In this document: positions 1 through 7,579 of the stretch, piece by piece
Numbering within the stretch: the first letter of the stretch is position 1
Layout of the letters: each line of letters begins with the position of its first letter
Assembly (NCBI GenBank): GCA_051747965.1
Contig: JBNJGS010000052.1
Location: 1-20,483, forward strand
Length of the DNA: 20,483 bases
Origin: JAQIBY01 sp051747965
Lineage (GTDB): Bacteria; Bacteroidota; Bacteroidia; Bacteroidales; ML635J-15
Reading direction: 5' to 3'
Notes under the pieces: generated by a model
Told to the model about the DNA's origin: nothing
Databases searched by the model: none
What the model saw: the letters and a program-made list of their open reading frames with translations, nothing else
Position numbers and translations under genes: made by a program

Positions 1-308
1 ATGGCATTTTGTATGGCCTTGACTCCCAGTTCAAGCGATGTTTCTGCATAAAACAACTTTTTTCTGGCAGGAGGAAAGGGTGAAACATGATGTCGTTTGA
101 AAAAACCCATTTTGTATCCGGCAAAATAATCAAAAGGAGATACGTTTGGATGTTCTTTCAAAAAGCTCTGGTAATTCCGGGACTGAATGATTTTATCCTC
201 CCTGAAACCTCTCAGATAGTGCTTCCTGATAGCATCCATGATATCAGCATTGCTGATTTCATATGCGCCGGCCGCATGCCCGTATCCGCTGAATATGTAA
301 TTTCTCAT
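1..308 (-). CDS. Beta-ketoacyl synthase III-like protein, N-terminal part only (runs off the window)
   Basis: The reading frame opens at an ATG at 308 and stays open to base 1, giving 102 N-terminal residues; the catalytic part lies outside. The start is fixed by an ATGA overlap with the stop codon of the upstream gene, so the two are probably translationally coupled. The protein is a clear paralog of the N-terminus of that upstream KAS III-SDR fusion: both begin with an 'FSGxG' strand, share 'SPF' followed by 'KMGF', and align as MGFFKRHHVSPFPP here against MGFVRRSHVVPFPP there, then 'SLELGVKAIQNA' against 'SLDLAIKASSEA'. It is expected to be a thiolase-fold condensing enzyme acting on acyl-CoA or acyl-ACP. 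Whether it keeps the Cys-His-Asn triad or carries a reductase domain cannot be seen. Confidence 0.82.
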   Translation of the reverse strand, partial: MRNYIFSGYGHAAGAYEISNADIMDAIRKHYLRGFREDKIIQSRNYQSFLKEHPNVSPFDYFAGYKMGFFKRHHVSPFPPARKKLFYAETSLELGVKAIQNA

Positions 309-2164
309 ATCAAATCCTCCTTGTAATATGCATCCCTTCTGACCATCAGGGCACCTTCATACCTGGCTTCAACACCATGAACCTTTGGTAGATACAGTGA
401 TTTAACAATGCGGTCTGCAATTTCCTCTGCCGAAATAAGTTCTTTTTGTCTGATGGCAAGCATGGATGCACTTTTCTGTGCTTCATTAAGCTTGCCAACC
501 ATGCCGGTGTCAATGATGCCGGGCATGTAATAAACAACCCGTTTGTTTTCCCTGTAATACCGCTTGGCCAGGTCAACTGCGTAGGCATGTAGTGCACGTT
601 TGGAAGCAACATAGCTTGAGGATCCCGAAAACATGGCGTCCTCTGCTACAGAACCAACAAATATTACGGTTTCTCCTATGCTGTCAAACAGTGACTCAAT
701 GATGATGCGTGCTGCACGATGATTGACATGTTCAACACTGTTCATCTCATCATGACTCACTTTTGTGGCACGACTCAGACTGCCTGTGGAAGCTGCATTG
801 TGAATGAAGTAGTCGGGTTTTATTCCCTGCTCCTTTATCCCGGCTGCCATCTGTTCAACCTCTTCTGCCTGGCTTAAATCAGCAATGGCAAAATGGATGC
901 TGTCCTCTTTTCCGGCGTATTTTTTATATAACATTTCGGCCTTATTCTCATTTCTCACATGGAGAATAAGCCTGGCCTTATGCCTGAGTAAATTGTCAAT
1001 GGTCTTTTCTGCCAAATCACCGGTAGCACCCGTGATGAACACGGTTTTGTCCTGCAGGTGGCTGCCACTTGAGCTAAATTTACTTTGCCCGGGAACAATG
1101 TATGAAAAACCTCCGTATTCTCCGCCAAGCCCGGCAACGGCGGTCAAAATATGTTGTCCGGCTTTGAGTTTTCCATCTTTATTTAGCTGATAAAATCCTG
1201 CCGGAACCGATGCCCCGGAAAGATTACCAAGGGAAAGTTGTACTCCCTGATAACAAACTGAAGCAGGAACGCCGGCCTGTTCTGATACTGAGCCAACAAT
1301 GGCGTGTCCTGTCTGATGCGGAATGAAAATATCGTAATCTTTGGCTTGTTTGTTTTCCTGTTCTGAGATTTCCCGGATTACACGCAGCATGTTTGGGACG
1401 GCACGGCTTTTAACCACCCGTGGCTCCATATATAAATCTCCGGATTTGTCGGCACCAAGAAAGTCCAGCATGCGCAGGTCTTCGTAATTGCGTGTGTGCT
1501 GTATTCCCTCAGCTTTGTTCCCTTCCTTTCTGGACAGAACCACAGCTGCAGCAGCATCACCAAAACTTGTGACCGGCACAAAATCATCTTCATTGAGCAG
1601 CAATTCAGACATTACCTCTGTGTGAACAATCAGAATATGTTTGATCTCCGGCTGGCTTTTCATTTTTTGTATGGCCAGCTCAATATTGATGTTGAACCCC
1701 ACACATGCTGATGTAAGGCTGTGGGTAGGTGTCTGATTGCTGTATGGTACAAAATAACATTTCAGGGTAGCTGCAAGTCCGGGTGCCATTTCATGTGCAG
1801 TGGCAGTGCTTGCCATCCACATATCTATGTCATCAGGTGTGATACCGCAATCATCAATGGCTTCACTGCTTGCCTTGATGGCCAGATCAAGGCTGTTGTC
1901 TGCACGTTTGTATGCAGATTTAACGGGTGGAAAAGGCACAACATGTGAACGCCTGACAAAACCCATCTTTTTTTCAGCCATAAAGGCAAAAGGGCTGAGT
2001 TTACCACCCGATTTTTTGTATTTCTGATAGGATTCTCCGGATGCTACACGTGCTTTGTTAAATCCGGTAAGAAAGCCGTCTTCCAGCGCTTTTTCAATTT
2101 TTTCATTGTCAATTGAATGTCTGCCCGGGGATAAACCAAATCCTGAAAATATAAAATTATCCAT
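305..2164 (-). CDS. Ketoacyl synthase III fused to a C-terminal short-chain dehydrogenase/reductase
   Basis: This 619-residue protein has two domains. Residues 1-357 are a KAS III (FabH-like) fold with Cys154 in 'TSACVG', His283 in 'IPHQTG' and Asn314 in 'GNLSGAS', the full catalytic triad, plus the 'FGDAAAAVVL' strand at 201-210. Residues about 372-610 are an SDR with the nucleotide-binding 'GATGDLA' (379-385), 'NAA' (456-458), Ser505 and the Tyr518-x3-Lys522 pair. The inferred role is condensation of an acyl chain followed by reduction of the beta-keto group in one polypeptide. The start at 2164 was preferred over an in-frame ATG at 2272 because the extra 36 residues lie inside the hydratase gene, the paralog begins at the equivalent point, and the hydratase stop is one base upstream. 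The substrate and product are unknown. Confidence 0.9.
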   Translation of the reverse strand: MDNFIFSGFGLSPGRHSIDNEKIEKALEDGFLTGFNKARVASGESYQKYKKSGGKLSPFAFMAEKKMGFVRRSHVVPFPPVKSAYKRADNSLDLAIKASSEAIDDCGITPDDIDMWMASTATAHEMAPGLAATLKCYFVPYSNQTPTHSLTSACVGFNINIELAIQKMKSQPEIKHILIVHTEVMSELLLNEDDFVPVTSFGDAAAAVVLSRKEGNKAEGIQHTRNYEDLRMLDFLGADKSGDLYMEPRVVKSRAVPNMLRVIREISEQENKQAKDYDIFIPHQTGHAIVGSVSEQAGVPASVCYQGVQLSLGNLSGASVPAGFYQLNKDGKLKAGQHILTAVAGLGGEYGGFSYIVPGQSKFSSSGSHLQDKTVFITGATGDLAEKTIDNLLRHKARLILHVRNENKAEMLYKKYAGKEDSIHFAIADLSQAEEVEQMAAGIKEQGIKPDYFIHNAASTGSLSRATKVSHDEMNSVEHVNHRAARIIIESLFDSIGETVIFVGSVAEDAMFSGSSSYVASKRALHAYAVDLAKRYYRENKRVVYYMPGIIDTGMVGKLNEAQKSASMLAIRQKELISAEEIADRIVKSLYLPKVHGVEARYEGALMVRRDAYYKEDLI

Positions 2165-2165
2165 A

Positions 2166-2945
2166 TCAATTTTCCTTGTTTTTCCGGGCAAAAAAGGCCT
2201 GAATTTTATCGCGGCCTTCTGCTTCCAGCAATGTGCCAAAAAGACGCGCCTCCTGCTCAAACGCCCGTGCACGGGATTCTCCCGATGTCATGTGGTCATT
2301 GTCTTTAATGTGTGCTTTGATACTTCTCAGCGTTTCGCTGGTGTATGACTGAATTTTTTCCTTGTACTTGTTTTTGAAAGACTCCAGTTCTCCGTCTTTT
2401 ACAATGTCCTGAACATATCCTGCCTGCCTTGCTTCTGCAGCAGTATATATTTTGTTTGATGTCAATGCATAAAGCAGCTCAGAGCGATTTGTCTTTTCCA
2501 TGAAACGAATGGTGCCGCCTCCTGCAGGTATGATGCCGTATCGCATTTCCGGTAAAGCAAATTGAGCTTTATCGCTTGCTATACATACATCACAACTGAT
2601 GGCCAGTTCAAGTCCGCCGCCAAAGGCAATGCCATCGACCAGACTTACCGTGAGAAAAGGCAGGTCTTCAATGCGGTTGAAAATCCAGTGAATCCAGCGG
2701 GCAGCTTCCCTGCCTTCGCCTTCTTCCATTTGTCCCATATAATGCAAATCGCCACCTGCAGAAAATGCTGAGTCAGTACCTGTGATGAAAAGACAATTGA
2801 TTGTATCATTGTGCTCAATGACTGAAACAGCATGATTCAGTTCCCTGAGTAAAACCGAATCCATAGCATTCATCTTTGATGCCTTGTTTAGCCGGATTTC
2901 GGCAATCCCGTCCTGCAGGGTGAAACGGATATACTGATATTGCAT
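2166..2945 (-). CDS. Enoyl-CoA hydratase/isomerase (crotonase) family protein
   Basis: This 259-residue crotonase-fold enzyme has the usual family length. The oxyanion-hole segments are 'SAGGDL' (62-67) and 'AFGGGLELAI' (107-116). Both glutamates that correspond to the catalytic pair of rat crotonase are present: Glu113 in 'GGGLELA' and Glu133 in 'QFALPEM'. True hydration of an enoyl thioester is therefore plausible, as opposed to one of the one-glutamate side activities. It is the first gene of the operon, one base before the KAS III-SDR fusion, so with that enzyme it could supply condensation, keto-reduction and dehydration/hydration steps on a thioester. Ordinary beta-oxidation is an alternative, but no thiolase or acyl-CoA dehydrogenase is in view. 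Confidence 0.92.
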   Translation of the reverse strand: MQYQYIRFTLQDGIAEIRLNKASKMNAMDSVLLRELNHAVSVIEHNDTINCLFITGTDSAFSAGGDLHYMGQMEEGEGREAARWIHWIFNRIEDLPFLTVSLVDGIAFGGGLELAISCDVCIASDKAQFALPEMRYGIIPAGGGTIRFMEKTNRSELLYALTSNKIYTAAEARQAGYVQDIVKDGELESFKNKYKEKIQSYTSETLRSIKAHIKDNDHMTSGESRARAFEQEARLFGTLLEAEGRDKIQAFFARKNKEN

Positions 2946-2962
2946 AGTCAGAAATTTTTAAT

Positions 2963-2993
2963 CAAAGATAGAAAATTCATCATTAAACTCAAA
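2963..2993 (-). promoter_or_regulatory. Predicted Bacteroidota promoter of the hydratase/KAS III operon
   Basis: Reading the minus strand, a -33 TTTG (2993-2990) is followed after exactly 19 bases by TATCTTTG (2970-2963), a full match to the phylum's -7 consensus TAnnTTTG. It lies 17 bases upstream of the hydratase ATG at 2945, leaving a short leader. This is a sequence match only. Confidence 0.65.
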
Positions 2994-3083
2994 CGCTGAG
3001 ACAGAGGTGGGAATTGTCAATCCATGTCTGAAAAGTCTTATTTATTTCTTATTTTTATGCTTTAATAAAAATATATTTTGATT

Positions 3084-4343
3084 ATGACATTATTGCTGAA
3101 AAATATTAAATCCCTTGTTGGAGTGGAAGAAAATCCCGTGCTGCTAAAAGCCGGAAAAGATATGGATCGCGTTGATACAATTGATCATGCCTGGTTACTG
3201 ATTGATGGTGAAGATATTATGGACTTTGGTAGTATGGATAAAATCGCAGACAACAAAGCCGTGGCCAGTGCACGTAAAGAAAAAGTGGAAGAAATTGACC
3301 TGACCGGGAAACATGTGTTCCCAGCTTACTGCGATTCTCATACCCACCTGGTGTTTGCAGGTAGCCGGGAAATTGAATACGTGGATAAAATTAAAGGACT
3401 CAGCTATGAAGAAATTGCAAAACGGGGCGGTGGTATTCTGAATTCTGCCAAACTGTTGCATAATACCGGTGAAGATGAGCTGTTCAGGCAGTCAGCAAAA
3501 AGACTGGAAGAAATTATGTATCAGGGAACAGGCGCTGTGGAAATCAAGAGTGGATACGGACTCAACCCGGAAGATGAACTGAAAATGCTCAGGGTCATCA
3601 AACGACTGAAAGACCTGAATACAGTTGAGGTGAAATCAACCTTTCTTGGTGCCCATGCTGTACCTGCAGAATATAAAGGAAAGCAGTCTGAATATGTTGA
3701 TATGGTGATTAATGAAATGATTCCTGTCGTGGCATCAGAAGAACTTGCTGATTATATTGATGTCTTTTGCGACCGGGGTTTCTTTACTGTAGAAGAAACC
3801 GACCGCATATTGAATGCCGGTATGAAATACGGGCTCAGACCCAAAATCCATGCCAATGAACTTGCGAAATCCGGTGGAATTCAGGTTGGTGTAAAATATG
3901 CTGCACTGTCTGTTGATCACATCGAATATACAGAAAAAGAAGAAATGCAGGTGCTCAAGGACTCTGATACTATGCCTACTGTATTGCCCGGTGCTGCATT
4001 TTTCCTGAACATGCCCTATGCACCTGCACGTGAAATGATTGATTATGGCTTACCAGTGGCATTCGCTTCTGATTATAATCCGGGGTCATCACCAACCGGA
4101 AATATGAAACTGATGAATTCTTTTGCCTGTGTAAATTATCGCCTGACACCCGATGAGGCTCTCAACGCTACAACCATCAATACGGCTTATGCTATGGGCC
4201 TGAGTGAGGAGTTCGGCAGTATTGCCAAAGGCAAAAAAGCCAGCCTGTACATTAGCAAAGAGATTCCAACACGTCATTTTATGCCCTATGCTTATGGTAG
4301 TAACCTGATTGACAAGGTGATTGTCAAAGGTAAAATGATGTAG
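3084..4343 (+). CDS. hutI: Imidazolonepropionase
   Basis: The enzyme hydrolyses 4-imidazolone-5-propanoate to N-formimino-L-glutamate, the third step of histidine degradation, in the cytoplasm. The 419-residue protein has the usual HutI length and motifs in order: the metal ligands His86 and His88 in 'DSHTHLVFAGSR', 'KSGYGL' (155-160), 'FLGAHAVP' (187-194), 'FCDRGFFT' (228-235), His256 and Glu259 in 'HANEL', 'VDHIEYT' with His279, and Asp330 in 'ASDYNPGSSPTGNM'. The ATG at 3084 was chosen over an in-frame TTG two codons upstream. No hutH, hutU or formiminotransferase gene is next to it, so it is either a singleton or at the edge of a split pathway. It is divergent from the hydratase operon, with 138 bases between the start codons. 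Confidence 0.97.
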   Translation: MTLLLKNIKSLVGVEENPVLLKAGKDMDRVDTIDHAWLLIDGEDIMDFGSMDKIADNKAVASARKEKVEEIDLTGKHVFPAYCDSHTHLVFAGSREIEYVDKIKGLSYEEIAKRGGGILNSAKLLHNTGEDELFRQSAKRLEEIMYQGTGAVEIKSGYGLNPEDELKMLRVIKRLKDLNTVEVKSTFLGAHAVPAEYKGKQSEYVDMVINEMIPVVASEELADYIDVFCDRGFFTVEETDRILNAGMKYGLRPKIHANELAKSGGIQVGVKYAALSVDHIEYTEKEEMQVLKDSDTMPTVLPGAAFFLNMPYAPAREMIDYGLPVAFASDYNPGSSPTGNMKLMNSFACVNYRLTPDEALNATTINTAYAMGLSEEFGSIAKGKKASLYISKEIPTRHFMPYAYGSNLIDKVIVKGKMM

Positions 4344-4344
4344 A

Positions 4345-4370
4345 ACGGAACCCGTGTTTGCATTTTTTTT
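4345..4370 (+). terminator. Weak possible terminator after hutI
   Basis: A 4-bp stem (ACGG at 4345-4348 pairing with CCGT at 4352-4355) is followed by a T8 run at 4363-4370. The short stem and the 7-base offset to the T run make this a poor intrinsic terminator, but nothing better is visible before ssb. Confidence 0.25.
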
Positions 4371-4501
4371 GCGATTTTATTGGATAAGGGAAAATTGTTT
4401 AATTCGTTGGTAGTTAGTTATAAAAACGATAACAAGCAATTACAAACGAATGATAAACGAAAGGAAATGTTTTTTAACCGACTCCGGCTTTTTTCCTGCC
4501 T

Positions 4502-4538
4502 TATGTTTGCAGTGAGCTGTTCGGGAAAATCCCGGCAG
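4502..4538 (+). promoter_or_regulatory. Possible ssb promoter -7 element and leader hairpin
   Basis: TATGTTTG at 4502-4509 matches the -7 consensus TAnnTTTG, but no TTG is found 17-19 bases upstream. The predicted transcript would then carry a hairpin: CTG (4517-4519) and CGGGA (4522-4526) pair with TCCCG (4530-4534) and CAG (4536-4538) around an AAA loop. It lies 32 bases before the preferred ssb start. Confidence 0.4.
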
Positions 4539-4570
4539 TTGACAAAAAATGTAAACTTAAAATGATTGTT

Positions 4571-4906
4571 ATGAATAATTTAGTAAATCGCGTTGTATTG
4601 ATTGGAAACCTGGGTACAAAACCCGAATTGAGAGAATTTGCCAATGACAAATGTGTTCTGAACATGAATCTGGCCACCAACGAATATTTTAAAGATGGTG
4701 ATGGAAACAGGCAGGAGAAAACCACTTGGCATCGTGTAGTTGCCTGGGATAAAACTGCTAAATTCCTTGCAGATAAATGCCGGGCCGGTTCAAGATTGAT
4801 GGTGGAAGGCAAAATTCTGAATAAGCAGTGGGAAAAAAATGGTGAAAAGCGCTATGCCACAGAAATCCGTATGAATGAGTTCATGTTGCTTGACAACAAG
4901 AAATAG
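4571..4906 (+). CDS. ssb: Single-stranded DNA-binding protein, short form without an acidic C-terminal tip
   Basis: The protein coats single-stranded DNA during replication and repair. It is 111 residues, essentially one OB fold: 'NRVVLIGNLG', 'PELREF', 'FNLATN'-like 'LNMNLATNEY', 'TTWHRVVAWDKTAKF', 'GSRLMVEGKI' and 'YATEIRMNEFMLL'. It ends in 'LLDNKK'. The usual bacterial SSB continues with a flexible linker and an acidic tip (DDIPF type) that recruits partner proteins; both are missing. The start at 4571 (MNNLVNRV) is the normal one for the family; an in-frame ATG at 4562 would add three residues and cannot be excluded. This could be an accessory SSB beside a full-length copy elsewhere. A strong terminator follows. 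Confidence 0.94.
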   Translation: MNNLVNRVVLIGNLGTKPELREFANDKCVLNMNLATNEYFKDGDGNRQEKTTWHRVVAWDKTAKFLADKCRAGSRLMVEGKILNKQWEKNGEKRYATEIRMNEFMLLDNKK

Positions 4907-4923
4907 AATTCCCAGTGATTATC

Positions 4924-4955
4924 AAAAAAGGCTGTCTTTCCGGGCAGCCTTTTTT
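4924..4955 (+). terminator. Intrinsic terminator after ssb
   Basis: GGCTGTC (4930-4936) pairs with GGCAGCC (4943-4949), with one G-T wobble, around a 6-base loop. It is flanked by A6 on the left and T6 on the right, so it could work in both directions. It begins 17 bases after the ssb stop codon. Confidence 0.85.
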
Positions 4956-5018
4956 CATGTTGCCCAAATCGGCTTTACGAATGATCCGGTGATTTGTACT
5001 TCAGGGGTATAAAGAAAA

Positions 5019-5100
5019 CCAGGCGCCCTTTGGGGGGGCGCCTGGAAAACCAATTAAACTAACTTAACCATTACAATTATTGCCTGCTATAGGCGTTAAG
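5019..5100. other. Structured non-coding element: strong GC hairpin plus nested hairpin
   Basis: This lies in the 326-base gene-free stretch 4956-5281 downstream of both ssb and queA. A perfect 10-bp stem, CCAGGCGCCC (5019-5028) with GGGCGCCTGG (5036-5045), has a 7-base loop. A second structure follows: CTTAAC (5063-5068) pairs with GTTAAG (5095-5100) and encloses GCCT (5082-5085) paired with AGGC (5091-5094). On the minus strand the GC stem is followed by TTTT, so it may end a minus-strand transcript, either queA read-through or a small RNA. On the plus strand no T run follows. The rest of the gap (5101-5281) is AT-rich with nothing recognisable. Confidence 0.5.
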
Positions 5101-5281
5101 TACATATATAACATCAGAAGATTGTTTTTGTTGTGTGATATTTTGCGAAATGATACGAAATAAGCCAAATAAAATACAAAAAGCACCTAAGGATATTAAA
5201 CATGTGGTTTTGTTTGGGTTTGAAATTGGCATATTCTGCCTGATTTTCACCAAAAGGAGTGTGCAGAACAGTATGTGACCT

Positions 5282-6508
5282 TTATTTGTTCCCGGGAATC
5301 AGCAATGAAGCATCACCATAACTCAAAAACCGAAAATCATTGCTTAGCGCATACTGATAAACTTCTTTCCAGTCCTCACCAATGTAAGCGGCAATCAGCA
5401 AAAGGAGAGTAGATCCCGGTTGATGAAAGTTTGTTATCAGGCGGTCCGGGATGAGGAATGGAAAACCCGGGGCAATCATGATACTGGTTTTTCCCTTGAT
5501 TTCCTCAATACCCAGCTTCTTCATTTCTTTGAGCATGAAATTCAAAATTTCCACAAGGCTGATGTTTTCTGGCCGGTCATAGGCTTCCCACTGACTGATG
5601 TTTTGTGTTTCCTGCAAAGATGTTTTCCCCTGCATGGCATTGATGCCAGCCTGCAGCAGGGATTCAAGTCCCCGCATGCTGGTTGTTCCAACAGCTGTTA
5701 TCCTTCCCTGGTATTTTTCCAGGCCTTCTATTAGATTCCGGCTCGCATAAAAATATTCTGTATGCATGGGATGTTCACCGATGGTAGCGCTTTTAACCGG
5801 CTGGAAAGTTCCCGTCCCAACATGAAGGGTGATGTGTTCGGTCTGAATGTTTTTTGCCTGTATGGCATGCAGGCTCTTGTCAGAAAAATGAAGCCCGGCT
5901 GTCGGTGCTGCAACAGATCCTTCTGCCTGTGAATAGATGGTTTGGTATCTGTGTCTGTCAATGGCTTCACTTTCCCGGTTAAGATAGGGCGGAACCGGAG
6001 TAAGTCCGCTGTGTTCCATGATATCACCAAAATTTATCCCCTCCTCATGCCATGTGAATTCCACCACGTGGGTCTTTTCACCGCGGTGTATGAGCTCAGC
6101 CTGCAATCTGAATTTTGTTTTGTCAATCTTCAGTTCCGTACTGAGTTTCCCGGTTTTCCATTTTTTGAGATTTCCGATGATACATTTCCAGCGGCATTTC
6201 CCATTTGAAAGCAAAACCTGGCTGTAATCATCTGTATCTGCAGGAGAGAGACAGAAAACCTCAATTCTGGCTCCTGTGTCTTTATGGAAAATCAAACGAG
6301 CATTGAGTACGCGGGAATCGTTCCATACCAGCAGAGAGTTTTCAGGTAGCATGCTGTGAATCGAACTGAAGCTTTTGTGTGAGATTTCTCCCTGCTTGTA
6401 GATCAGTAATTTTGAGGCATCCCGATGCTCCAGTGGATAGCGTGCGATTCGCTCATCCGGCAAATCATAGGTATAGTCTTCAATCTTTATTACCTTTGGA
6501 TTCTCCAT
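5282..6508 (-). CDS. queA: S-adenosylmethionine:tRNA ribosyltransferase-isomerase
   Basis: QueA transfers and isomerises the ribosyl part of SAM onto 7-aminomethyl-7-deazaguanine in tRNA, making epoxyqueuosine at the wobble position of GUN anticodons. The 408-residue protein has the family signatures in order: 'YDLPDERIARYPLEHRDASKLL' region near the N-terminus, 'LLVWNDSRVLNARL', 'PPYLNRESEAIDRHRYQTIY', 'GSVAAPTAGLHF', 'ITLHVGTGTFQPV', 'AVGTTSMRGLES' and 'NFHQPGSTLLLL'. It is longer than the roughly 350-residue proteobacterial form, with extra sequence between the TLHVGTGTF block and the C-terminal NFH block, as expected for Bacteroidota. No other queuosine gene is nearby. It is divergent from the Smr-domain gene with 39 bases between starts. 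Confidence 0.97.
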   Translation of the reverse strand: MENPKVIKIEDYTYDLPDERIARYPLEHRDASKLLIYKQGEISHKSFSSIHSMLPENSLLVWNDSRVLNARLIFHKDTGARIEVFCLSPADTDDYSQVLLSNGKCRWKCIIGNLKKWKTGKLSTELKIDKTKFRLQAELIHRGEKTHVVEFTWHEEGINFGDIMEHSGLTPVPPYLNRESEAIDRHRYQTIYSQAEGSVAAPTAGLHFSDKSLHAIQAKNIQTEHITLHVGTGTFQPVKSATIGEHPMHTEYFYASRNLIEGLEKYQGRITAVGTTSMRGLESLLQAGINAMQGKTSLQETQNISQWEAYDRPENISLVEILNFMLKEMKKLGIEEIKGKTSIMIAPGFPFLIPDRLITNFHQPGSTLLLLIAAYIGEDWKEVYQYALSNDFRFLSYGDASLLIPGNK

Positions 6509-6512
6509 AAAA

Positions 6513-6520
6513 TAAATTTG
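6513..6520 (+). promoter_or_regulatory. Possible -7 element for the Smr-domain gene
   Basis: TAAATTTG fits TAnnTTTG and lies 27 bases before the ATG at 6548. A second match, TACCTTTG at 6491-6498, falls inside the start of queA. Neither has a well-spaced -33 TTG, so the assignment is weak. Confidence 0.35.
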
Positions 6521-6547
6521 TGCAAAATAAGTGAAAAATTACATAAC

Positions 6548-7564
6548 ATGAGCAAAACAGAACAATACAAAACCGGTGATAAAGTGAGATTTTTGAATGA
6601 TGTGGGCGGTGGCATGGTGAAAAGAATACAAAAAGATGGCAGTTTGATCATTGAAACACAAGATGGCTTCGAATATCCGGCCGATGCCGAAGATTTGGTG
6701 CTGATAGAGCGGGGTGCTGAAAGTATGACACAAAAATCAGCAGGTGATAATAACCACGTTCCTGAGCCTGAAAAAATGAAAGTGGAGGAGAACAGAAGCT
6801 CTTATCACATTTTGCTGGCCTTTATCAGGGATGATACCCTGCATAAAGTAAATGTTTTTCTCATCAACGATTCTCCCTATTATTTGAATTTTGCCTTGTA
6901 TCAGACAAAGGATAATGCTTATAAACTGGTTTCACAGGATGTGCTGGAGCCTGATACAAAAATAGAACTGTTGTCCGTTGGTGACAGAGACCTGAACGAT
7001 TTTACCAGGCTTTCCATGCAGGGATTTTTTACAGGAAATAAAATGGAATCCCTCAAGCCGGCCATTGAAGCAGAATTTAAGGTAAAACCTGCTAAACTTA
7101 TACAACAGGATTCTTACAGTGCCAGTGATTATTTTGTTGAAGATGCCATTGTGCAGAAGTTATACAGTACGGATATCACTGCAGAAGCTGATATTAAAGA
7201 GGTGCTTTCAGAAAAAGAGATTCAGGAGAAGTATGATTTTGAAAAAGCCAGACGTTCCAAAAAGCATCCTGAACCTGTTATCTGGGAGGAAGATCTGCAT
7301 ATCAATGAACTTGTGGAATCAGTCGTTGGCATGTCCAATCATGAAATTCTGAATCATCAGATGAGTTATTTTCATGAAGTGCTCAATGAAGCCATCAAAG
7401 AGCAGGTCAATGAAGTGGTGTTTATCCATGGCATAGGAAACGGAACGCTGAAAGCTACCCTGAGGAAAAGTCTGGAAAAAGATTACAAACTCTATTATGA
7501 AGATGCCTCTTTCAAGGAATACGGCTTTGGTGCAACCAGGGTTTTTCCGATGAGAAAGGCCTGA
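6548..7564 (+). CDS. DUF2027-type protein with C-terminal Smr domain
   Basis: This 338-residue protein resembles the Bacteroidota DUF2027 plus Smr architecture. Residues 8-55 form a small beta-barrel-like segment ('GDKVRFLNDVGGGMVKRI... DGFEYPADAEDLVLI'). A charged linker follows to about residue 85, then a beta-rich middle domain (86-206). The C-terminal Smr domain spans 249-335 with 'DLH' at 249-251, 'FIHGIGNGTLK' at 292-302 and a final 'GFGATRVF'. Smr domains in MutS2 and stand-alone proteins are nucleases that act on DNA or RNA. The actual substrate here is unknown. The start at 6548 is preferred because the in-frame extension upstream overlaps queA and shows no homology-like features. 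Its 3' end converges on batE with 15 bases between. Confidence 0.9.
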   Translation: MSKTEQYKTGDKVRFLNDVGGGMVKRIQKDGSLIIETQDGFEYPADAEDLVLIERGAESMTQKSAGDNNHVPEPEKMKVEENRSSYHILLAFIRDDTLHKVNVFLINDSPYYLNFALYQTKDNAYKLVSQDVLEPDTKIELLSVGDRDLNDFTRLSMQGFFTGNKMESLKPAIEAEFKVKPAKLIQQDSYSASDYFVEDAIVQKLYSTDITAEADIKEVLSEKEIQEKYDFEKARRSKKHPEPVIWEEDLHINELVESVVGMSNHEILNHQMSYFHEVLNEAIKEQVNEVVFIHGIGNGTLKATLRKSLEKDYKLYYEDASFKEYGFGATRVFPMRKA

Positions 7565-7579
7565 TTGCCGGCTTGTGGA

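Noticed and set aside
87..326. 79-codon plus-strand ORF at the left edge
   Set aside because: It lies opposite the second KAS III-like gene, which has a coupled start and clear homology to its neighbour.
885..1190. 101-codon plus-strand ORF inside the KAS III-SDR gene
   Set aside because: It is a shadow of the strongly supported reading frame on the other strand, with no recognisable motif.
3061..3083. TATATTTTG just before hutI as a -7 element
   Set aside because: The spacing within the motif is off by one base and it abuts the start codon, leaving no room for a leader.
4380..4565. 61-codon plus-strand ORF before ssb with a hydrophobic patch followed by cysteine
   Set aside because: The hydrophobic stretch is in the middle of the ORF, composition is unremarkable, and the region is better explained as the ssb promoter and leader.
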